NCBI RefSeq assembly: GCF_009184635.1
Contig: NZ_WELI01000005.1
Coordinates: 372,001 to 436,000 of the forward strand
Origin: Rudanella paleaurantiibacter
GTDB taxonomy: Bacteria; Bacteroidota; Bacteroidia; Cytophagales; Spirosomataceae
Direction of reading: 5' to 3'
Length of the DNA stretch: 64,000 nt
The notes under the pieces were generated by a model. That model made no database searches. It had not been told where the DNA came from and worked only from the letters and a program-made list of their open reading frames with translations. This document shows, piece after piece, positions 35,357 to 42,093 of the stretch. Each line of letters begins with the position of its first letter. Position 1 is the first letter of the stretch. The position numbers were made by a program, and so were the translations under genes.

Positions 35357-35815
35357 CTATTCGGAACCGCGTAACCGATCGAGCAATCCACTCAGCACGG
35401 TAGCTTCTTCGGGTGTCAGGTGTTGGTGAATTTCGGCCTCCCACTCACGCTGCCGGGTATCAATCCGCTGCAAAAGGTCAAGGCCTTTCTGGGTAATTAC
35501 AATATCGACTGCCCGCCGATCGCTCGGACACTCGGTTCGTACCACCAGTTTTTTCACAACGAGCTTATCTACCAGCCGCGACGCGTTCGACATTTTATCG
35601 AGCATACGCTCAGTAATCTCGTTTACCTTCACCGGCTGCGGAGAACGGCCCCGCAAAATCCGTAATACATTATACTGCTGCTGCGTGATACCAAACGGCT
35701 TCAGAATCCGCATCTGCTCATGGTTGATCCAGTTGCCGCTATACAACACATTGACCACCACCCGGTGATACGGCGAACTAAATGCCGACTGCCTGATGTC
35801 TGTTTCTATGGACAT
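35357..35815 (-). CDS. MarR family transcriptional regulator
   Basis: A 152-residue winged-helix MarR regulator from ATG 35815 (MSIETDIRQSAFSSPYHRVV). The DNA-binding core is FGITQQQYNVLRILRGRSPQ, EITERMLDKMSNASRLVDKL and RTECPSDRRAVDIVITQKGL, with helical dimerisation ends. Directly upstream of the YceI gene and probably co-transcribed with it. A palindrome sits between the -33 and -7 elements of its own promoter, consistent with autorepression; the ligand is unknown. Confidence 0.94.
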   Translation of the reverse strand: MSIETDIRQSAFSSPYHRVVVNVLYSGNWINHEQMRILKPFGITQQQYNVLRILRGRSPQPVKVNEITERMLDKMSNASRLVDKLVVKKLVVRTECPSDRRAVDIVITQKGLDLLQRIDTRQREWEAEIHQHLTPEEATVLSGLLDRLRGSE

Positions 35816-35850
35816 GTTCGGGGTTGGGTGGTTTAATTGAGTTGATGGCA

Positions 35851-35882
35851 CAAATATAATGTTATTACATTTAATGTATCAA
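35851..35882 (-). promoter_or_regulatory. marR-type promoter with embedded operator candidate
   Basis: On the minus strand, TTG (35880-35882) and TATATTTG (35851-35858) are 21 nt apart, a good -33/-7 pair of the Bacteroidota type. AATGTTATTACATT (35858-35871), a 5+4+5 inverted repeat, fills the spacer. A bound MarR dimer there would block RNA polymerase. Confidence 0.6.
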
Positions 35883-35944
35883 CACCAAACGAAAGATTTT
35901 TTGTTCCCACCCGCTCAACTTTAAGCAAAAAGTTGGCCAGGGAC

Positions 35945-37888
35945 TCAGCGGAACGGCACTATTTCGGGGGCCGCAATATCGAAATCTCGGAAGCGAAGGC
36001 CCGAAATACCTTCGAAATTGTACCGAATCTCATTCCGATTGTTCGGAATATTCGGGTAGTAAGCCAGCCGAAACTGAAAGCTATTGAAGGCCAGATTTTC
36101 GTTACGGAACCGAAATCCGATGCCGTATGCCTGGTACAGGGGGCTTTGTACCAGTAAACGATTGGGGTAACTGACTAACCCAAAATTGGCGAAGGTAACA
36201 ATGGCTACCCGGAACCCGGCCACGTCGAGTTTAGAAAACAAAACGTTCTCGTACCCGATCAGTAGCCGTTTGGTACCCCGCAGGGCATCGTTGTTGATAC
36301 CGATTCCCTCCCGGCCGCTCAGCATGATAAATTCATTGTTGAAGCGGTGGGTACCGTACGTAAGCCGGACGTTCAAAAAATGCCGCATGTTACCCCAGGT
36401 GGTTTTGTGCAAGGGACTGAAATAATTGCCAATCACCGAAAACACCCCTTGCTCCACCTTGGCCGACCGGTAGTACCCGCCTACATTTACCAGGCCATAG
36501 AGGTACCCGATGTTGCGCAGATACTGCCCTCGGGAGAAATTAAATCCCGTGTAGAGCCGCTCACCCAGTTCGGCATTGTCGATTCCGCCGACAAACGAAA
36601 CCAGACTCCCGATGGGTACGTCTTCCGTACGCCCAAAGCCATAAATGAGTACGTCGCGTACGTACCGGCGCTGCGAGTATCCCACACTGAACAGAGCCGT
36701 GCGGCTATTCTGATACAACTGATTGCTATCGGCCGTAACAGGCGGCCGGTCGAGGTATTCGTACCGGGTTACCCGCCCGGCAATCACGAGCCGGTTACGG
36801 GTAAGTGCATCGGAGCCGCCCCAGTTGACCCGAAAAGCCCGCCCGATCCAGATATCCAGAAAATTGTAATTGAGCCCCACAAACCGGGCACTGTCGCGCT
36901 CGTCGAAATAGCGGCTGTTCAGGCGGGTGTTATTCAGTTCAAGAGAACCCGCGTATTTGGTATCCGGCGTAATAAAAGGGCGGTACAGCTTGAACGACAT
37001 CTGCTTGATGTCGCGCAGGTAGATAAAGTCGGCCTGCGCCGTCAGAAATGTCCGTACACCCAGAATATTCACGTACGGAATGGCATAACGCCCCTGATAC
37101 TCTACTTTCTGCCCCGGCCGGGTCGTGTTGTAACTGAACCGGTTGTAGAGCTGATGGGCCACCCCCCGAAAATTACGCTGATCGAGTTCGATGCTAAAGT
37201 TATTGAGCCCCCCGAAGCCCCCGCCCGGCAGCAGTGACCAGACATCCTGCGTGATTACGTACACATCGACAAACTGCCGACTACCGGGTCGGGGAACCAC
37301 CAAAATCCGGGCATCATGAAAGATGGGCGTCGTTCGGAGGAGTCGCTCGTTATCTTTCAACACGTCCGGATCGACCAGGTCACCCTCGCGGATGAGCAGA
37401 AACGAACGGCGGATAATGCCTTCGCGGGTATTGGCGTGCAGACTACTCGCCACCCGTTCGACCCAATTGCGCGACTGCCGGAGCGTGTCGTACACACTCT
37501 GCCCGAACACATCGAGCCGCCGGATATGAATGGTTCCAATCACCCGCCCTTCAAACTCGGCAAACGGGTTGGCATCAATCGTGCTCACCTCCCCTGTGCG
37601 ACTCCGGCTGTTATACACATCCCGAAACAAGGCATCGTACAGCTGCCGGGTCAGCCGTCGTTTGTACATATTCTGCTTGAATCGCGTGTAAAACAGGCTG
37701 TCATTGCTTTGGAGCATGCTGTCGGCCATCATCCGCGACCGGGCCGTAGCCAGCGAATCGGCCGGTGGGCGACGGCGGTCGGTAGAGTCGGGCGTTTGGG
37801 CCTGCGCGCCAGTACACAAACAGACTATGACCAACAGGGCAAAGGCCCATTGGTTTCTACAAAGTCTGTCTGCGTAATAGCTATTCAC
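35945..37888 (-). CDS. BamA/Omp85-like outer-membrane barrel protein
   Basis: About 647 residues. The signal peptide (NQWAFALLVIVCLCTGAQAQ) is best reached from a GTG at 37888, five bases after the stop of the GNAT gene; upstream ATGs would extend far into that gene. After a charged linker comes a POTRA-like segment (IGTIHIRRLDVFGQSVYDTL ... LLIREGDLVDPDVLKDNERL ... DVYVITQDVWSLLPGGGFGG). Then follows a long beta-rich barrel (e.g. LVIAGRVTRYEYLD, LLIGYENVLFSKLDVAGFRV). It probably inserts in the outer membrane and may help assembly or transport of surface molecules. It is not the essential BamA, which has five POTRA domains. Confidence 0.8.
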   Translation of the reverse strand: MNSYYADRLCRNQWAFALLVIVCLCTGAQAQTPDSTDRRRPPADSLATARSRMMADSMLQSNDSLFYTRFKQNMYKRRLTRQLYDALFRDVYNSRSRTGEVSTIDANPFAEFEGRVIGTIHIRRLDVFGQSVYDTLRQSRNWVERVASSLHANTREGIIRRSFLLIREGDLVDPDVLKDNERLLRTTPIFHDARILVVPRPGSRQFVDVYVITQDVWSLLPGGGFGGLNNFSIELDQRNFRGVAHQLYNRFSYNTTRPGQKVEYQGRYAIPYVNILGVRTFLTAQADFIYLRDIKQMSFKLYRPFITPDTKYAGSLELNNTRLNSRYFDERDSARFVGLNYNFLDIWIGRAFRVNWGGSDALTRNRLVIAGRVTRYEYLDRPPVTADSNQLYQNSRTALFSVGYSQRRYVRDVLIYGFGRTEDVPIGSLVSFVGGIDNAELGERLYTGFNFSRGQYLRNIGYLYGLVNVGGYYRSAKVEQGVFSVIGNYFSPLHKTTWGNMRHFLNVRLTYGTHRFNNEFIMLSGREGIGINNDALRGTKRLLIGYENVLFSKLDVAGFRVAIVTFANFGLVSYPNRLLVQSPLYQAYGIGFRFRNENLAFNSFQFRLAYYPNIPNNRNEIRYNFEGISGLRFRDFDIAAPEIVPFR

Positions 37889-37892
37889 GAAC

Positions 37893-38408
37893 TTATAACG
37901 GTTTTTGCATCCAAATGTCACGCTGCCGGTCGGGCCCGAATTGGAAATAATGCCACCCAAAAGGTTTAAAACCCAGATGACTATAAAACTGTTGGGCACG
38001 TTCATTGCGCTCCCAAACCCCCAAAAACACGGCCTTGTAGCCATTGTTCCGCGCAAACTGAAGGCAATGTTCCATCAGTTGCCGGCCCCGGCCACCACCC
38101 GTATGCTTTTGCAGTAGATAAATGCGCTGAATTTCCAGCGCATTCCGCTCAGTCATTCGGCGAGGAGGGCGTTGTTTACGCACTTTAGCAAAGCCTATCA
38201 ACTCACCTTCAGCTCCTTCGGCCACAAAAAACGTAGAGCTGGGGTCGGTAAGCTCCTGTTCCAGCTGAGGCACCGTGAGCGATTGGTCAATGTACGCATC
38301 TACCCACTCTATTGGATTGAAAGGAGGCCCAAACGCTTCGCGCATGGTAACAGCCGAGAGTCGAGCCAACGACTCGGCATCGGCAGGAGTAGCCGTTCGA
38401 ATTGTCAT
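37893..38408 (-). CDS. GNAT family N-acetyltransferase
   Basis: A 171-residue acetyltransferase from ATG 38408 (MTIRTATPADAESLARLSAV). Motif A for acetyl-CoA binding is IYLLQKHTGGGRGRQLMEHC near residue 105, followed by NNGYKAVFLGVWERNERAQQ and FYSHLGFKPFG, as in small-molecule or RimI-like GNATs. The acceptor is unknown. It sits between the MFS transporter (29 bp upstream) and the BamA-like gene (4 bp between stop and GTG), so the three look like one minus-strand operon. Confidence 0.93.
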   Translation of the reverse strand: MTIRTATPADAESLARLSAVTMREAFGPPFNPIEWVDAYIDQSLTVPQLEQELTDPSSTFFVAEGAEGELIGFAKVRKQRPPRRMTERNALEIQRIYLLQKHTGGGRGRQLMEHCLQFARNNGYKAVFLGVWERNERAQQFYSHLGFKPFGWHYFQFGPDRQRDIWMQKPL

Positions 38409-38437
38409 TCGTTTTGAAAAGTAAAAAGGAAATATAC

Positions 38438-39622
38438 TTATTTTCTGGCAACCGTTCGCAAGCTCCACACGCCCAGAACGGGGCCGGGCACCAGGAGCCA
38501 GAACGACCAGATGGAGCCCCCGCTACGGTCGAATAAATAGGCCAGCGCCTGAATGGAAATAATCGTGATTGAGAAGCCGATACAGGTAACGAGTGTAAGC
38601 AAACTCCCCCGGACTTCGGCGGGTACATGGATAGAAACCAATGTGCTGAGTTGCGGAGAATCGCCCGCGATGGTGGCACCATACACGAGCAGGTATATGC
38701 CAAACACAATCGGTGGGGTTTGTATCATAAACGGGAGCAACAGCGTGCACCCACCCGACACGGCCAACTGCCCCAGTGCCACCCGGCCACTACCCAGCCG
38801 CCCGGCGGCCATACCGCCCAGCGTACATCCCAGAGAACCAGCCGCAATCCCCCCAAACGCCCAGACCGACGGGTTGATGGCCACCGATGGGTGTAACCGT
38901 GCATATAAGACCAAAACCGTAGGCAAAAAGGCCCATACGGCATACAGCTCCCACATATGCCCAATATACCCCAGTACCGACGCCCGCAGGGCCGAGGGTT
39001 GCCAGAGTAAGGCAAACGCCCGCCGGTCGAACCGATGGTGGGTCAGCAGAACAGGTTTAGAAGGTACTACCAAAGCCAGCGCTACCCCACCCGCAACAGC
39101 CAAACCACTCACCACCACCAACACTGCCCCATACGAAAGTGACTGCCCTAACCCGCGAATCAGATGCGGAAGAGCCGTGCCCAGTACCAGTGCCCCCACC
39201 AGAAACCCCATAGCCCGACCCAGCACCGGCCGAAACCAGTCGGCCGCGATTTTCATGCCCACCGGGTACACGCCCGCCAGAAACAATCCGGTACCAAACC
39301 GGCTCAACAACACCGTCAGAGGCTGTAACGGAAGCAGCAATAGCCCGACATTGCACAGTGCCGCCAACAGCACCGACACCAGAAACACCTGTACTGTGGG
39401 GTAGCGATCTGGAATGGCTAGCAGGGCGTAGAGCAATGAGCCGCTTATAAACCCCAATTGCACGGCCGATGTAATCCAGCCATTCAACGACGAAGAAGCA
39501 AGCAACGGCTGAATGTCGGGCAGAATGGCATTGCCGGCAAACCACAGCGAGGTACCCGCAAACTGAGCCAGTACAATCACCAACAGGTGGGTATTTGAAA
39601 GCGAGGTCGGGGGAGTTGGCAC
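38438..39622 (-). CDS. MFS transporter
   Basis: A 394-residue inner-membrane protein with about 12 hydrophobic segments and MFS features (FAGTSLWFAGNAILPDI, LLSRFGTGLFLAGVYPVGMK with the conserved RFGTG-like loop, GGIAAGSLGCTLGG in the second half). The start is a GTG at 39622 (PTPPTSLSNTHLLVIVLAQF); no ATG precedes the first membrane segment. Substrate unknown; drug or metabolite exporters of this CynX/NimT-like type are common. First gene of the operon with the GNAT and BamA-like genes. Confidence 0.9.
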   Translation of the reverse strand: MPTPPTSLSNTHLLVIVLAQFAGTSLWFAGNAILPDIQPLLASSSLNGWITSAVQLGFISGSLLYALLAIPDRYPTVQVFLVSVLLAALCNVGLLLLPLQPLTVLLSRFGTGLFLAGVYPVGMKIAADWFRPVLGRAMGFLVGALVLGTALPHLIRGLGQSLSYGAVLVVVSGLAVAGGVALALVVPSKPVLLTHHRFDRRAFALLWQPSALRASVLGYIGHMWELYAVWAFLPTVLVLYARLHPSVAINPSVWAFGGIAAGSLGCTLGGMAAGRLGSGRVALGQLAVSGGCTLLLPFMIQTPPIVFGIYLLVYGATIAGDSPQLSTLVSIHVPAEVRGSLLTLVTCIGFSITIISIQALAYLFDRSGGSIWSFWLLVPGPVLGVWSLRTVARK

Positions 39623-39748
39623 GAGGGTTTGAATTTGGGTGCGTAAAATAGGGACATGAGCAGACGAGCCGCACGATTAGGCCTGTTTTTTTTCGGTTGA
39701 CGGCGACCCATACCCGCCCCTGAGGGCAATCTGTTTCCGCCATGTCGC

Positions 39749-39756
39749 TATCTTTG
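39749..39756 (+). promoter_or_regulatory. Candidate -7 box directly before maf
   Basis: TATCTTTG lies only 6 bp upstream of the maf ATG. If used, the transcript would be nearly leaderless. No good -33 element. Confidence 0.35.
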
Positions 39757-39761
39757 AGACC

Positions 39762-40337
39762 ATGATTTCACTCAAATATCCGCTTGTATTGGCCTCTGGG
39801 TCGCCCCGCCGGAAACAACTCATGACCGACGCGGGCTTTGTATTCACGATTGAAACCCGCCCTACCGACGAGCATTTTCCGGCCGACATGCCCGTGGATG
39901 ACGTAGCCGAATATCTGGCTCGCCAGAAAGCGGAGCAGTTCGCGGCTGACCTCGGCAACCGGCTCGTTTTGTGCGCCGATACCGTGGTGATTCTCGACAA
40001 CGAGGTGCTCAACAAACCAGCCGACGAAGCGGACGCGTTCCGAATGGTGCGCAGTTTGGCGGGGCGGAGTCACCGGGTGCGTACGGGAGTGTGTCTGCTC
40101 TCGCCCGAGGGTATGGAATCGTTTACCGACGAAACGACGGTCTTTTTTGCCCCCCTCACCGACGACGAAATTCGGTATTACATCCGCGAGTGTGCGCCTT
40201 TCGATAAGGCAGGGTCGTACGGCGCGCAGGACTTTATCGGGTTAGTGGGTATCGACCGGCTCGAAGGTTCGTTTTACACGGTCATGGGGCTACCCACCCA
40301 CCGCGTGTACCAGGCCCTGAAGCGGTTTGCCCAATAA
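39762..40337 (+). CDS. maf: Maf-type nucleoside triphosphate pyrophosphatase
   Basis: A 191-residue Maf protein of normal length. Signature LASGSPRRKQLMTDAGFVF at the N-terminus, ARQKAEQFAADL, LCADTVVILDNEVLNKP near residue 70, and the C-terminal DKAGSYGAQDFIGLVGIDRL, then EGSFYTVMGLP block. Members hydrolyse non-canonical or house-cleaning nucleotides (dTTP/UTP type when the motif reads as here) and affect septation. Cytoplasmic. The gene is divergent from the MFS operon. Confidence 0.96.
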   Translation: MISLKYPLVLASGSPRRKQLMTDAGFVFTIETRPTDEHFPADMPVDDVAEYLARQKAEQFAADLGNRLVLCADTVVILDNEVLNKPADEADAFRMVRSLAGRSHRVRTGVCLLSPEGMESFTDETTVFFAPLTDDEIRYYIRECAPFDKAGSYGAQDFIGLVGIDRLEGSFYTVMGLPTHRVYQALKRFAQ

Positions 40338-40385
40338 GCCCGCCCAGTTCAACAACAACTGGCTCATAGCCATTCACATAGGGTA

Positions 40386-40393
40386 TAAATTTG
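40386..40393 (+). promoter_or_regulatory. Candidate -7 box for the ATP-grasp gene
   Basis: TAAATTTG fits the TAnnTTTG consensus 49 bp before the ATG at 40443. The -33 element is unclear. Confidence 0.4.
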
Positions 40394-40442
40394 GCCCTTA
40401 CCCCACAATGCCGTATATTGTTCGGCAAACAACGATTCCCAC

Positions 40443-41927
40443 ATGCAGTTTCAATCGCAACAACTTGGCTCAATGATTCAAACTCAGGGGCAGTCCACCA
40501 CGTTTTCATTTTCGGACTACGGCCTGGAGAATTTTTACGACGAGATGTTCACTGCCGATGGGCAGGTACGGCCCGGCTACGAAGTGTTTCGGCGTCGGGT
40601 GGAGCAAATCAGTCGCGAAGATCTGGTGAGTCGCCAACATGCGGCTGAACGGGCTCTGATGGCCATGGGCATTACCTTCAATGTGTACTCCGAAGGCGAG
40701 GGCACAGAACGGATCATGCCTATCGACATTATCCCCCGGATTATCGAAGCGGCCGAGTGGGCCCGGCTCGAACAGGGCCTAATTCAACGAATTAAGGCCC
40801 TCAACCTGTTCATTCACGACGTTTACAACAATCAGCATATTCTGAACGATGGCGTGGTGCCCCGCGACCTCATCGAGTCGAGCAAGTGTTTTCTGCAACC
40901 CTGCATCGGCCTGCGCCCGCCTAAAGACATCTGGTGCCACATTACGGGCACCGACCTGATTCGGGGCGACGACGGACAGTATATGGTATTGGAAGACAAC
41001 CTCCGGTGTCCATCGGGCGTGTCGTATATGCTCGAAAACCGGGAATTGAGCAAGCAAACCTTCCCCGAAGTGCTGGCCCGCACGGGCGTACGACCGGTTT
41101 CGGACTACCCCACCCGCCTGCTTCAGATGCTTCAGTTCATTGCCGACCGCCCCGACCCAACGGTGGTGGTGTTGACACCGGGCATCTACAACTCGGCTTA
41201 CTTCGAGCACTCATACCTGGCCCAGCAGATGGGCGTGGAGCTGGTGGATGCCCGTGATCTGGTGGTATCGGGCGGTTACGTGAAGATGCGTACGACGAAA
41301 GGATTCCAGATTGTCGACGTGATTTACCGCCGAATCGACGATACGTTCCTCGACCCGCAGACGTTCAACCCGGAGTCGCTGATTGGGGTACCCGGCCTGT
41401 TCGATGTGTACAAAAAAGGCCGGGTGGCCCTTGCCAATGCGCCCGGTACCGGCGTAGCCGACGATAAGGTGATTTATGCCTACGTACCCCGCATTGTGAA
41501 GTACTATCTGGGCGAAGATCCGATTATCCCAAACGTGCGGACCTACATCTGTGGCGAAACCGAAGACTGCGAATACGTGCTCGACAATATTGCCCAGCTG
41601 GTAGTGAAAGAGGCCAACGAAGCGGGTGGCTACGGGATGCTGATTGGTCCCAAAGCCACTGCCGAAGATCACGATCTGTTCCGCCGGAAAATCCGCGAAA
41701 ACCCGCGCAACTACATTGCACAGCCGACGATCTCCCTGTCGCGGGTGCCGTGTCTGGTTGGCAACGGCGCCGAGGGACGGCACGTGGATCTTCGCCCGTA
41801 CATCCTCTACGGCGAAGACATCAACGTGATTCCCGGCGGCCTAACCCGCGTAGCCCTCCGCAAAGGCTCGCTGGTCGTCAACTCCTCGCAGGGCGGTGGC
41901 GGCAAAGACACGTGGGTGTTGTATTAA
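40443..41927 (+). CDS. Circularly permuted type 2 ATP-grasp protein
   Basis: A 494-residue protein of the CP-ATPgrasp_1 type (formerly DUF404/DUF407). Typical blocks: YDEMFTADGQVRPGYEVF, FNVYSEGEGTERIMPIDIIP, ALNLFIHDVYNNQHILNDGV, ITGTDLIRGDDGQYMVLEDN, LRCPSGVSYMLENR, GYGMLIGPKA and a terminal VVNSSQGGGGKDTWVL. The family is predicted to make amide bonds in small peptide-like compounds and usually sits with an alpha-E (DUF403) protein and a transglutaminase-like protease; neither is present within this window. Cytoplasmic. Confidence 0.95.
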   Translation: MQFQSQQLGSMIQTQGQSTTFSFSDYGLENFYDEMFTADGQVRPGYEVFRRRVEQISREDLVSRQHAAERALMAMGITFNVYSEGEGTERIMPIDIIPRIIEAAEWARLEQGLIQRIKALNLFIHDVYNNQHILNDGVVPRDLIESSKCFLQPCIGLRPPKDIWCHITGTDLIRGDDGQYMVLEDNLRCPSGVSYMLENRELSKQTFPEVLARTGVRPVSDYPTRLLQMLQFIADRPDPTVVVLTPGIYNSAYFEHSYLAQQMGVELVDARDLVVSGGYVKMRTTKGFQIVDVIYRRIDDTFLDPQTFNPESLIGVPGLFDVYKKGRVALANAPGTGVADDKVIYAYVPRIVKYYLGEDPIIPNVRTYICGETEDCEYVLDNIAQLVVKEANEAGGYGMLIGPKATAEDHDLFRRKIRENPRNYIAQPTISLSRVPCLVGNGAEGRHVDLRPYILYGEDINVIPGGLTRVALRKGSLVVNSSQGGGGKDTWVLY

Positions 41928-42036
41928 GGGAGGAAGGAGGAGAGGAGGAAAGGAGAAGGGAAAAAGAAAACCCTTCCTTTCCTCCTCTCCTCCTTCCTCC
42001 CTCTACTCCTTTCCTCCTTTTTCCCTTTTCCCTTTC
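41928..42036. repeat. Homopurine/homopyrimidine inverted repeat
   Basis: A 33-nt all-purine arm (41928-41960) pairs with an all-pyrimidine arm (41971-42001); about 27 bp are perfect, with a 10-nt A-rich loop. Pyrimidine-rich sequence continues to 42036. It starts one base after the ATP-grasp stop codon and probably terminates it; the strand asymmetry also allows triplex (H-DNA) folding. Confidence 0.7.
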
Positions 42037-42093
42037 GCCCACATACACTTTTTTACACCTTGCCGTTAGAAGAATACCTGTCGGTTTTCTTCT

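Noticed and set aside
35945-38056. Longer BamA-like start at the upstream end of the open frame
   Set aside because: Would overlap most of the GNAT gene's 3' end and place about 56 residues before the signal peptide; the GTG at 37888 fits much better.
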